This document shows positions 1-7,315 of a stretch of 11,339 bases of DNA, in pieces. Below the pieces are notes generated by a model. The model was not told where the DNA came from and ran no database searches. It saw nothing but the letters and a program-made list of their open reading frames with translations. Both the position numbers and the translations under genes were made by a program. This DNA comes from TC-15 sp034437275 (GTDB lineage Bacteria > Chloroflexota > Anaerolineae > Aggregatilineales > Aggregatilineaceae), in contig DAOTUD010000083.1 in assembly GCA_034437275.1 (NCBI GenBank), positions 1-11,339 on the forward strand, in the 5' to 3' direction. Within the stretch, counting starts at the first letter, position 1. Each line of letters opens with the position of its first letter.

Positions 1-14
1 GTCACAGCGCGCGC

Positions 15-94
15 TTTTCCCCTCGCCCCTTATATGGGAGAGGGGACACCGCCCGCCAGGGCGGAGGGGTGAGGGCCAGCGGGTGAGGGCAAAA
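15..94. repeat. GC-rich intergenic repeat-like element
   Basis: This 80-bp element has imperfect terminal inverted repeats: TTTTCCCCTC at 15-24 and GAGGGCAAAA at 85-94 match at 9 of 10 positions. Inside is a perfect hairpin, CCGCCC (49-54) / GGGCGG (59-64) with loop GCCA. It lies just beyond the stop codon of the minus-strand membrane protein gene, so its fold could also end that transcript. The style resembles the two better-defined repeats at 2757-2855 and 8577-8684, but I cannot align it convincingly to them, so family membership is inferred. Confidence 0.45.
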
Positions 95-121
95 CTGGAC
101 AGCAACTTCTGCCGACCTGTA

Positions 122-2731
122 CTAGTCCAATGGCCGCCCCGCATCTCCGCCAAGCTGGATCACGCCCAGCCGCAGGATATCGCCGCCCCCGTCCAGCACC
201 AACCGCGTGCCGCTGGCGGGGTCAAACCAGCCGGCGTTGACCGCGTACTCCCCACGCAGACCGTCCGGCAGCGGGATCGTGACCGTGGACTGCCAGCGCG
301 CCCCGGCGGGCCAGTCGTCCGTCCGGGCCTGCGGATAGTCGCTGTAGGGCGGCTCGACCTGCGGCACGTCCGTCGCCGGGTCGCTGACGTGCACGAACAG
401 CGCGAGGTTGCCCGGCAGCGTCCGCTCCGCCTGCCAGAACAGCCGCACATGCAGCGCGCTTTCATCCGGCGCGACGTTCAGCGTCACCCCGCGCAGCCGC
501 AGCCCGCCCGCGAACGCCGCCTCGACAGCCTGCGGAAGTGACGCGGCAGGCTCCCAGCGCGGCACACCAAGCGCGCTGCTGATGCAGGCCGGCGGATCGC
601 GCGGGACGCAGTCCTCCGACAGCGGATCGGCGTCCCAGCAGGTCAATGCAAACGGAAAATCGGTGCAGCCGTCGACCGCCTCGAAGCGCAGGGTGTGGAA
701 TCCGGGCGACAGCCACAACGGCAGCCGGAACGCCCCCGCCCCACCCGGCCAGCCGTCGATCAGGTGGTCGTCCAGCCACACGCGCAGCGGGCGCGATACC
801 CGGTACGGTGCGACCGGGATCACCAGCTCGCCGAACACCTCCTCCGGTGCGAACAAATGCCACTCGCCCGCATCGGCCAGGAAGCGCATCGCTGCCCCGT
901 CGATCATGACCGCGTCGCTCCAGCCGTCGACTCCGCACGCCGTCACCAGCGTGACGTCCGGCGGCGGCTCCGGGGTGCGCGGCACGGCAAACGCGGCGAT
1001 CTTCTCCCCCACGTAATCCGGCGCACCAAGTATCGCGCGCAGCCGTTGGACCGCGTCCTGTCCCTCCGGCGGGAGAAACTGCCGGTGCACGATCACGCGG
1101 TCTGCGCCTGCCTGCGACAGCACGTATGGCACCGCGTCATCCGGCAGCGGCAGCGTGCCATCCGGCGGCGCGCCCAGACCGGCTCGCCCCAGGATCGCCA
1201 GCACCGCCGGGTCCTGTGGCGAGCGCCGCAGCACATGCCCGCCGATCATCGCCTGCCGGTGGATCGTCTGCTGGTAGAGCGCAAACTTAGCGGCCAGGTG
1301 ATGCTCCACCGGGACGTTGAGCACCGCGCGCACGTCGTCCTGCGCGGCCAGTGTGTCGAAGTAATCCGGCTGGCGGGCGTCGTCGGTGGCAAACGGGCTG
1401 AACACCTGGTACTCGACCAGGATCAACGCGCCCACCACGATCACCGCCACGCCCTGCACCACGCGCCGCCGCACCCGGATCGCCGCCGCGCCCAGGCTGA
1501 CCAGCACGCTCAGCGCCAGCCCAGTCGCCAGCATCGCGCGGGCCGGGGTGCGCGTGTTCTCATACACCGGAAGTTTGCGGATCAACGCCCAGGGGAGTGT
1601 TACATAAGATTCAAGGTCTTCGATCTGCACCACGACCGGCGCATCGCGCCACTTGAGCAGCGGCCCCAGCGCCAGCACCATCGCCCCCAACGCCACGACC
1701 AGCCAGGGCCGCGCCTCGCGCCGCCGGACCACCGCCACCAGCGCCAACGCTACCGCGATCACGCCCAGGTACGCGGTCCCCTCGCCGAGATTGGTGCCCA
1801 GCACATCGCGCGCGTAGTCCGGCACCAGCCCCACGTCATCCAGCAGGCCAAACGGCGACGGGCTGACGAAGGCCAGCGGATCGGCACTGTAACGCACCAC
1901 ACCCGTCTCGCGCAGCGCGTGCAGTTCGGCGCGGCCCGCGCCGGTCAGCATCGGCACGTAGAACGGCAGGATCAGCAGTCCGCCGCAGACCAGCATCACC
2001 CCGGCGCGCAGCCAGGGCTGATCGGTGCGCGGCATCCCCACCAGAAACAGCCGGCAGCGTTCCCAGAGCAGCAGATAGCCGCCCAGCAACACCGTCAGCG
2101 GAATCAGCACCAGGAACAGGGCATACGCGCTCATGGTAGCGACCAGCGCCAGCCACACCCCGCCCCACAGCACATCCCGCCAGCGGGACTCGGCGCGCAG
2201 CACGCGCCACAGGTAACGCGCGTACAGCGGCACGGCCCACACCGTCACCACGACCAGATGGCCCTCGACCAGATGGCCTTGCGCCGCCGGAAATGCGGCG
2301 AAGACCAGCCCACCCAGCAGCGCCGGGGCCACTCGCCGCCCGTTGAGGTCCAGCCCCAGCCAGTACGCTGTCAGCCCGTTGAGCACCAACGTGAGGATCA
2401 GCACCAGGTTATAGGCCGCCAGCGGCGAGACGACCAGCCCCAACAGCGCCAGCGGCACCTGCTGCAGCGGTTGGGACCACTGCACCCAACTGGTCACGCC
2501 GTCCGGGTAAGTCAGCAGATCGTGGTGAAAGGGATTTTCGCCGTTGACCAGCGCCTCGCGAAACCACCAGCCGTTGCGCAGCGCCTCGTAGGCGTCGCCA
2601 TAGCCCGCCCCGGCAGCCTGGCTGTCGAGATGCCGCGCCACCGGCCAGGTGATGACCAGCGCCACCAGCGTATACGCCACCAGCGGCAGCGCGATCCAGA
2701 TCAGCGCACGTCGCAGTTTGGGGTTCATCAT
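122..2731 (-). CDS. Polytopic membrane protein, GT-C glycosyltransferase-like, with extracytoplasmic C-terminal beta domains
   Basis: The protein has 869 residues. Residues 1-445 carry about 11 hydrophobic segments (for example 11-31, 91-125, 136-154, 186-225, 243-263, 320-336, 342-360, 399-418 and 425-443). The first large extracytoplasmic loop holds GDAYEALRNGWW (45-56) and NPFHHDLLTYPDG (66-78). That is the layout of GT-C lipid-linked-sugar glycosyltransferases, where an acidic residue in this loop is catalytic. Residues 450-869 are soluble and beta-rich. The last part (about 738-850, with LRLRGVTL, LFWQAERTLPGN and NAGWFDP) resembles a beta domain that recurs behind glycosyltransferases in Chloroflexota. 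The start is the ATGATG at 2731/2728; its Shine-Dalgarno is weak (AGGAA). The TAG stop is at 122-124. It is separated from the upstream operon by a repeat and probably has its own transcript. No named family is certain, and the enzyme role is inferred from architecture. Confidence 0.7.
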   Translation of the reverse strand: MMNPKLRRALIWIALPLVAYTLVALVITWPVARHLDSQAAGAGYGDAYEALRNGWWFREALVNGENPFHHDLLTYPDGVTSWVQWSQPLQQVPLALLGLVVSPLAAYNLVLILTLVLNGLTAYWLGLDLNGRRVAPALLGGLVFAAFPAAQGHLVEGHLVVVTVWAVPLYARYLWRVLRAESRWRDVLWGGVWLALVATMSAYALFLVLIPLTVLLGGYLLLWERCRLFLVGMPRTDQPWLRAGVMLVCGGLLILPFYVPMLTGAGRAELHALRETGVVRYSADPLAFVSPSPFGLLDDVGLVPDYARDVLGTNLGEGTAYLGVIAVALALVAVVRRREARPWLVVALGAMVLALGPLLKWRDAPVVVQIEDLESYVTLPWALIRKLPVYENTRTPARAMLATGLALSVLVSLGAAAIRVRRRVVQGVAVIVVGALILVEYQVFSPFATDDARQPDYFDTLAAQDDVRAVLNVPVEHHLAAKFALYQQTIHRQAMIGGHVLRRSPQDPAVLAILGRAGLGAPPDGTLPLPDDAVPYVLSQAGADRVIVHRQFLPPEGQDAVQRLRAILGAPDYVGEKIAAFAVPRTPEPPPDVTLVTACGVDGWSDAVMIDGAAMRFLADAGEWHLFAPEEVFGELVIPVAPYRVSRPLRVWLDDHLIDGWPGGAGAFRLPLWLSPGFHTLRFEAVDGCTDFPFALTCWDADPLSEDCVPRDPPACISSALGVPRWEPAASLPQAVEAAFAGGLRLRGVTLNVAPDESALHVRLFWQAERTLPGNLALFVHVSDPATDVPQVEPPYSDYPQARTDDWPAGARWQSTVTIPLPDGLRGEYAVNAGWFDPASGTRLVLDGGGDILRLGVIQLGGDAGRPLD

Positions 2732-2756
2732 GACTTTGCCAGTTCCTGTACCACCA

Positions 2757-2855
2757 GTCTACCCCTCCCCTGGCCCGCCTCCCCGCGCGCGAGAAATCGG
2801 CCAGGATTGAAAGTCCCTCTCCGTTTACGGGGAGGGATTTAGGGAAGGGTTAATA
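2757..2855 (-). repeat. Intergenic repeat, copy A (about 100 bp)
   Basis: Read on the minus strand, this copy aligns along its whole length with 8577-8684 on the plus strand. The best block, 2810-2845 against 8586-8621, is 36 nt with one mismatch. A second block shares GCGCGCGGGGAGG and GGGCCAGGGG. The ends are loosely inverted (TACCCCTCCC against GGGAAGGGTTA). It contains a stem of about 10 bp, 2814-2823 with 2828-2837 around loop TTTA. It fills nearly all of the gap between the GNAT gene and the membrane protein gene, and could end the operon transcript as a hairpin. No coding capacity is seen. Confidence 0.7.
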
Positions 2856-2869
2856 CACATCAGACTCAC

Positions 2870-3625
2870 CTACGGCAGCGCGTGCACCATCCACACGTTC
2901 GGCTCGACATACACGCCGCGATCCGCCGCCCGGTCGATGCTGACCGGGACCAGCGCATCCGGCACGATATAGGTATCGCTTTCCGGGAACTGCATCCCGG
3001 TCGCGTCCTCCCAGTTGGCGACCGAGTCGATCACGGTCATCGACTGCGGGCAGACCTTGACGATCTGCGCGCCCAGCCGGGCATGCACGCGCAGCCAGGG
3101 GTCGAACGGCAGCCCGTCGTCGCGCCGCCAGTTCACGTAACGCTCGATCGGTGTCAGCGGGTAGCGGGGCTTGAGGTTGGGCCGCACCGGGGCGATCAGC
3201 GCATCCAGGCCGTGATCGGTCCCGATCTGCTTCATGCTGCGCACCATCACGCTGCTGAGGCCCTGCCCCTGGTATTCCGGCAGAATCGTGATCGACAGCG
3301 CACACTGCGTCGTCGGCGTGCGACCCGCTTCGTGATCGGCCACGCCCTGCTCGATGCCCCAATCCCAGCCGGTGTCGGGCAGCGTGTCGTGCGCACCAGT
3401 CCACACCAGCGGCAGGCTGTTCCCGACCGCCATGATCGCATCCGTCGCCGGGTCGAGCAGCACGAACTGGAACGCCGGAAACATGCGCCACATGCGCACC
3501 CAGCAGCGGTCCGCCGCGCCTTCGCTCAGACGGATGATAATCGGCGTCCAGGCCTGATCGAGCGCCGCGTCGGCAGCGTCGATCAGGTCCGGGCGCTGGT
3601 CCAGGGTGATGAGGGTATAGTCCAC
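2870..3625 (-). CDS. GNAT-fold N-acetyltransferase family protein
   Basis: The protein has 251 residues. The acetyl-CoA pyrophosphate-binding signature of GNAT enzymes is visible at 112-128: ITILPEYQGQGLSSVMV, with the Q-x-G-x-G element at 119-122. The N-terminal half (about 1-110) gives the usual GNAT strands. The region 139-185 (LIAPVRPNLKPRYPLTP, then GLPFDPWLRVHARLGA) is a conserved-looking C-terminal extension that I recall from uncharacterised acetyltransferases of Actinobacteria and Chloroflexota. The substrate is unknown. The start is GTG at 3625, with GAGGAG about 10 nt upstream inside the 18-nt gap after the yqeK stop, so it is probably the last gene of the operon. No signal peptide or membrane segment is present, so it is cytoplasmic. 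Confidence 0.8.
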   Translation of the reverse strand: MDYTLITLDQRPDLIDAADAALDQAWTPIIIRLSEGAADRCWVRMWRMFPAFQFVLLDPATDAIMAVGNSLPLVWTGAHDTLPDTGWDWGIEQGVADHEAGRTPTTQCALSITILPEYQGQGLSSVMVRSMKQIGTDHGLDALIAPVRPNLKPRYPLTPIERYVNWRRDDGLPFDPWLRVHARLGAQIVKVCPQSMTVIDSVANWEDATGMQFPESDTYIVPDALVPVSIDRAADRGVYVEPNVWMVHALP

Positions 3626-3643
3626 GCGGAAAAGCTCCTCTGG

Positions 3644-4249
3644 TTACGGGGCGCGCGGCTTGCCATAGCGCACGCCAGCGGCAACCAGATGATTATGCAA
3701 TGCAAGCGCGCGCGGGTCAATGCTGCGCTGCTTGCGGATCAGGCGCGTGAGCACCACGTCCACGCCGCGCAGGGTGGCCTCGTCCAGGTCACGCCGGGCG
3801 GCGCAGCGCAGCCTGGCGACGGACTTGAACTCGCGCGTGGGTTCGATCAGGTCCGCCACGTACAGAATCTTGTCGGTGACGGTCATCTCCGGCGCGCCGG
3901 TGGTGTGCAACCGGCACGCGGACTCGATCAACGGGTCGTCCAGCCCGAAGTGCGCCGCCGCCAGCCGGTACGCGACCGCCCCGTGCAGCAGCAGCGGCAT
4001 CGCACGGTCACCGGGCGTGACCGGCAGCTCGTGCCGTTCGGCGTAGTCCAGCAGCGCGGCGTCGTCCCAGCCTTTCGCCACGTCGTGAATCCAGGCCGCC
4101 AGCCGCAGCCGGGCGACATGCTCCGGCGTATAGCGGGCCGCCAGATCGGTCACCGTCGCCACCACGCCGCGCACATGTGCCAGGCGGTCATCGTCGAGCT
4201 GCGCCTCGGCCCAGACGCGCACCTGGGTTTCGAGATCGGAACCGGCCAT
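3644..4249 (-). CDS. yqeK: YqeK-type HD-domain phosphohydrolase (symmetrical Ap4A hydrolase family)
   Basis: The protein has 201 residues, the usual YqeK length. The HD-domain ligands are all present: H25 (LAHVRGV), H55-D56 (IHDVAK), H89 (LLLHG), H115 (CRLHTTG) and D126 (TDKILYVADLIEPTRE). The DKILYVAD-IEPTRE block is characteristic of YqeK. Studied members hydrolyse diadenosine tetraphosphate to two ADP, using iron. The ATG at 4249 overlaps the TGA of the metalloenzyme gene by one base (TGATG), so translation is likely coupled; longer upstream readings of this frame lie inside that gene and were rejected. In many bacteria yqeK sits between nadD and rsfS, but neither is in this window. The TAA stop is at 3644-3646, and the GNAT gene follows after 18 nt. 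Confidence 0.9.
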   Translation of the reverse strand: MAGSDLETQVRVWAEAQLDDDRLAHVRGVVATVTDLAARYTPEHVARLRLAAWIHDVAKGWDDAALLDYAERHELPVTPGDRAMPLLLHGAVAYRLAAAHFGLDDPLIESACRLHTTGAPEMTVTDKILYVADLIEPTREFKSVARLRCAARRDLDEATLRGVDVVLTRLIRKQRSIDPRALALHNHLVAAGVRYGKPRAP

Positions 4250-5169
4250 CAGCGCCCCCCGTTCAAAACGCGCAGCACACCGGGCGTGATGCCGGTCAGG
4301 TCGTGCAGCCCGTCGGCGAAGACGTGCCGCTGCGCCCCGATGACGACGGTCGGCACGTCGTTTGCGGTGTGCTTGCGCGTGCTGCAATCCTCCATGTTGC
4401 CGTGATCGCTGGTGATCACCAGCAGGTCGCGCGCCTCGTCCCAGGCCGCCAGCAGCCCGGCCAGCACCGCGTCGAACAGTTCCAGCACGGCCACCCCACG
4501 CACGAACGGGCCACGATGCCCGATCACGTCCGTGATCCAGTGCGAGAAAAAGGTGAAGTCCCGCTGCCGGGCCAGTTCGGCGAGATGCGCCCCGGCCTCG
4601 GCGCGCCCGAACACTGGCGTGTCGTCGTAGCCCAGATCGGTACGCCAGCCCTCGCCGGTCCAGTCGGGACTCATCGCGGTCTTGGCGTACATGTCGCGCT
4701 CGGTGAACAACGGCAGCCCCGCCGCCAGCACCGCCTGCTGGATCGCGGACGGCAGCCGTTTTCCACGCCCGATCAGTTCGTGGAAACGCGGCGGGTAGGC
4801 GTTGATCAACGCCGCCGTGCCGCCCGCCGCCACGATGCGCTTGAACAGGTTGTCCTCGTCGAGGATGGCGCGCACCGGGGCATTGGGGCGCGGGCCGTAG
4901 TGCCGCCCAACCGCCGCCGGGACGTTGCGCCCGGTCAGGATCGCGGCCTGCCCGGTGGCGCTCTGCGGACGCCCCGGCACGCCCAGGCGCGGATCGGTGG
5001 GGATGAACAGCGCGCGCCCGGTGTCGGTACACGGTACGCCGCGCAGCCAGCGCCGCCCCCCGGCCAGCGCGGCGAGGGTGGGCGTGTGCGCCACTGCAAA
5101 CGGATTATGTGCGGGATCGTCGTCGCCCAGCCCAATCCCGTCCAGGAAGATGATCAATACATGCGTCAT
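4249..5169 (-). CDS. Alkaline phosphatase superfamily metalloenzyme (phosphomutase-like)
   Basis: The protein has 306 residues and the two-metal alkaline-phosphatase superfamily fold, related to cofactor-independent phosphoglycerate mutase and phosphopentomutase. Visible motifs, in order: FLDGIG (metal ligand D10); SATGQAAILTG (70-80), where S70 falls three residues before G73, as the nucleophile does in NSEVGH of the mutases; TDVIGH (D214, H218); SDHGNMED (D255, H256); and KHTANDVP (H267). It is much shorter than cofactor-independent phosphoglycerate mutase (about 510) and lacks its inserted transferase domain; there is only a small cap at about 90-205. It may be a phosphatase or hydrolase rather than a mutase, and the substrate is unknown. 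The ATG at 5169 lies 7 nt after the methyltransferase stop and has no clear Shine-Dalgarno, which suggests re-initiation. An 80-residue upstream extension to 5409 is arginine-rich shadow reading and was rejected. Confidence 0.85.
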   Translation of the reverse strand: MTHVLIIFLDGIGLGDDDPAHNPFAVAHTPTLAALAGGRRWLRGVPCTDTGRALFIPTDPRLGVPGRPQSATGQAAILTGRNVPAAVGRHYGPRPNAPVRAILDEDNLFKRIVAAGGTAALINAYPPRFHELIGRGKRLPSAIQQAVLAAGLPLFTERDMYAKTAMSPDWTGEGWRTDLGYDDTPVFGRAEAGAHLAELARQRDFTFFSHWITDVIGHRGPFVRGVAVLELFDAVLAGLLAAWDEARDLLVITSDHGNMEDCSTRKHTANDVPTVVIGAQRHVFADGLHDLTGITPGVLRVLNGGR

Positions 5170-5176
5170 GATGGCA

Positions 5177-5800
5177 TCAGGGTGACGGGTGCTCGGTGCG
5201 TCGCAGTGTATACCACGCGCTGCCGATATCTGCCGTCGCTTCCCGGCCCAGTGTGTGATCGACCAGTTCCAGCGCCGGGCCAAACAGCGCCGCGACACCC
5301 GGCGGATCGATGCCGATCTGGCGCGTGCCGTCCCGGCTGAGCCGTGGCAGAAAGGCGTACAGCAGGTACGACGCACCGGGCCGCAGCAGCCGCGCCAGAT
5401 GGCCCGCATAGGTCACGCGGTGCACCGGGTTCAGCCCGTGCAGACAGCCGATATCGACCGCCAGATCGATCGGCGGGGACACAAAACCCAGCTCGATGAC
5501 ATTCGTCGCATGAAACGACACCACCCCGTCGAGGTTATGCTGGCGTGCCTTGCGCCGAGCCTGCCAGATCGCGTTGGGTGCGAAGTCCACGCCGATCACC
5601 TGCCAGCCGCGTTCGGCCAGGAAGATCGACGTGGTGCCGGTGCCGCAGCCCAGGTCGAGCGCGCGACCCGGCGCGTCGCTGTTCGCTTCCGCCGCCTGCA
5701 CCCACGCCACGATCTCCGGCGGCACGATCCCGGAATCCCAGGGCACATCCCCGCGCAGATAGCGCCAGATAAACCGTATGCGTCGCGAGACAAAGCGCAC
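5177..5800 (-). CDS. Class I SAM-dependent methyltransferase
   Basis: The protein has 207 residues. It shows the Rossmann-type methyltransferase core: motif I LDLGCGTGT at 48-56, the acidic residue closing strand 2 in VIGVDFAPNAI (D72), and a post-motif region DLAVDIGCLHGL (112-123). The N-terminal PWDSG (20-24) ahead of PPEI resembles small-molecule methyltransferases of the thiopurine/tellurite-resistance type, but the substrate cannot be read from sequence. The start is GTG at 5800, overlapping the TAG stop of the small membrane protein by one base (TAGTG), with a GGAAG upstream. The TGA stop at 5177-5179 lies 7 nt before the metalloenzyme start. It is a cytoplasmic member of the operon. 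Confidence 0.85.
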   Translation of the reverse strand: MRFVSRRIRFIWRYLRGDVPWDSGIVPPEIVAWVQAAEANSDAPGRALDLGCGTGTTSIFLAERGWQVIGVDFAPNAIWQARRKARQHNLDGVVSFHATNVIELGFVSPPIDLAVDIGCLHGLNPVHRVTYAGHLARLLRPGASYLLYAFLPRLSRDGTRQIGIDPPGVAALFGPALELVDHTLGREATADIGSAWYTLRRTEHPSP

Positions 5801-5988
5801 TAGTTCGCTTCCACTTCGTCGGTATCGACCGATCCCGACGCCGTAAACGTTTTGTCGCGCAGCGAAAACTCGACCGACCCGCTGGCCTTCAAGTGCATGT
5901 TCTGGCTCAGGACGCGCGTCACGGCCACCGCCACCGCGATGATCGCCATCAGCCGCAAAAGACGTAACAATATCTTGATCACGGTCAT
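5800..5988 (-). CDS. Small membrane-anchored protein of unknown function
   Basis: The protein has 62 residues and I do not recognise it. A positively charged, hydrophobic N-terminus (K5, R9, R12, then MAIIAVAVAV at 14-23) forms one membrane segment or uncleaved signal. A polar, acidic tail follows, with two ASGSV copies (35-39 and 50-54) in LKASGSVEF and FTASGSVDT, which suggests a short beta hairpin or duplication. Its ATG overlaps the stop of the chagasin/PDZ gene (ATGA), with AAGGAGG only one or two bases upstream, and its own TAG overlaps the methyltransferase GTG. This double coupling supports it being a real gene. The tail would lie outside the cytoplasm, in the same compartment as the secreted chagasin/PDZ protein; a joint role is inference. 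Confidence 0.7.
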   Translation of the reverse strand: MTVIKILLRLLRLMAIIAVAVAVTRVLSQNMHLKASGSVEFSLRDKTFTASGSVDTDEVEAN

Positions 5989-7280
5989 TCCTCCTTGACG
6001 ATAACCGTCACTTCAAACGTATCCGCCGGGTCCGCTGCCGGATCGTCCGCCGGAACATAGATCAACGTCAGCGGCATCTGGCCGGTATCGACCGCCTCGA
6101 AGCGCCAGATCGTCGTGCCGCTCGCACCGGGCGGGGCATCGTCCGCCGGGGGGATGTACTCCACCAGGCCGCTCACCTCCAGCACCGGGTCGCCCAGGTC
6201 GACCGGCTCCGTACTGATGTTGCGGTCGGCCACAAAAAAGCCCAGCGCGTTCGGATACGCCCCCGCGATACCAACCCCGATGCGCCAGTTGCCGTCCGTG
6301 CCCTGCTGGGGCGTCACCGAAATTTCGAGCACCTCGCCGCCCCGCCGCACGGTGAACGTAATCGGCGCGCCATCGCGGGTCTGGATGGTATCGACCATCC
6401 CCCGCAGTGAGGTGATCGCCTGCCCGTCCAGCGCCACCAGCAGATCGCCGATCTGGATCCCGGCTTCATCGGCGGGCGAATCGTCCAGCATGTCGATCAC
6501 GAAAGGCCGCTGCACATCTTCGGCCGGCTCAACGTCCCCCGGCACGACCACGATCTCGATCTCCTCGCCGTCGCGCTCGACCAGCAGCGTCACCGGTTCA
6601 CCCAGCGCCGCATTGACCCGCGCGTTGACCCCGCCGGAATAGACCACGCGCCCCCCGTTGATCGTCCGGATGACGTCGCCGGCTTCCAGCCCGGCCTCCG
6701 TCGCCGGGGAATCCGCCGGCAGGTACACCACCGTCACATCCGCCGGATACGCCGACAGGATCATCTGCACCCACTCGTAGTTGGCTGTGGGGGGTGTGTC
6801 CAATTCAAGCTGGAGGATATCGCCCACCGCCAGCGTGACGATCTCGCCGTTGTCAGCAGGCGTCAACACCACAGCCGCCGGCGCGCCAACCGTCACCATG
6901 ATCGAAAACGTCCGGTCCGGATCGTCGCCCTCGTCCCGCGCGTAATACAGGCGCAGCGTGGTGTCGCCCGCGCCGACCGCCTCGAAGCGCCACACCGACG
7001 TCCCGCCCGCGCCCAGCGCATCGCTGTCCGGCGTAATATATTCCGGCTCGCCCCCCTGCGCCAACACGTCCGCGTCGACCGCGTCCAACCACCAGCGGAA
7101 GCCGGTCGTGATGTTGGCCTCCAACTCCACTTGCAGCACATCCCCCACCGCCAGCACGAGTTCCGTACCGTCGTCCTCGCCGGTCACGATCACCAGCCCA
7201 TCACCATCCTGCGCCTGCACCGGCAGCAGTGCTGCCAGCAGCGTCACGATCAGTCCCAATACCATCCAACGTTTTGCCAT
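5985..7280 (-). CDS. Secreted chagasin-like (I42 protease inhibitor) protein with two PDZ domains inserted in the second chagasin domain
   Basis: The protein has 431 residues. Signal peptide about 1-23 (hydrophobic 6-20, likely cleavage after VQA). Chagasin-like domain 1 spans about 34-132: NITTGFRWW (56-64), matching the NPTTGY/F loop of I42 inhibitors, then LGAGGTSVWRFEA (89-101) and LRLYYARD. Domain 2 begins at about 145 (AVGDILQLEL, then TANYEW at 165-170). It stops there and resumes at about 363 with DPVLEVSGLVEYIPP, GASGTTIWRFEA (385-396) and LTLIYVP, ending at 428. Between lie two PDZ domains: about 180-248 (PADSPATEAGLEAGDVIRTING) and about 256-336 (DDSPADEAGIQIGDLLVALDG). The start is the ATG at 7280 after AAGGAGG with 5-nt spacing; a start 8 codons upstream was rejected. 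Known chagasins inhibit papain-like cysteine proteases. Inhibition here is inferred and has weaker support in domain 2, where TTG is replaced. Confidence 0.85.
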   Translation of the reverse strand: MAKRWMVLGLIVTLLAALLPVQAQDGDGLVIVTGEDDGTELVLAVGDVLQVELEANITTGFRWWLDAVDADVLAQGGEPEYITPDSDALGAGGTSVWRFEAVGAGDTTLRLYYARDEGDDPDRTFSIMVTVGAPAAVVLTPADNGEIVTLAVGDILQLELDTPPTANYEWVQMILSAYPADVTVVYLPADSPATEAGLEAGDVIRTINGGRVVYSGGVNARVNAALGEPVTLLVERDGEEIEIVVVPGDVEPAEDVQRPFVIDMLDDSPADEAGIQIGDLLVALDGQAITSLRGMVDTIQTRDGAPITFTVRRGGEVLEISVTPQQGTDGNWRIGVGIAGAYPNALGFFVADRNISTEPVDLGDPVLEVSGLVEYIPPADDAPPGASGTTIWRFEAVDTGQMPLTLIYVPADDPAADPADTFEVTVIVKEE

Positions 7281-7285
7281 GTCAG

Positions 7286-7292
7286 CCTCCTT
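7286..7292 (-). promoter_or_regulatory. Ribosome binding site fixing the chagasin/PDZ start
   Basis: AAGGAGG on the minus strand lies 5 nt before the ATG at 7280. It decides this start over the in-frame ATG at 7304, which has no comparable site. Confidence 0.85.
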
Positions 7293-7315
7293 GTGATTTA
7301 CCATTCATCCCAATG

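Noticed and set aside
695..2842. Long plus-strand open frame (715 codons) opposite the membrane protein gene
   Set aside because: Its product is dominated by Arg, Gln, His and Pro with no domain or hydrophobic pattern. It is a typical shadow of a GC-rich gene on the other strand.
2882..4405. Long plus-strand open frame (507 codons) across the GNAT, yqeK and metalloenzyme genes
   Set aside because: It is antisense to three genes with clear motifs. Composition is Arg/His/Gln-rich, and it has no ribosome site or recognisable domain.
3644..5032. YqeK as the C-terminal part of a 462-residue fusion
   Set aside because: The extra 261 residues are an out-of-frame reading of the metalloenzyme gene. 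The ATG at 4249 sits in a TGATG overlap and gives the normal family length.
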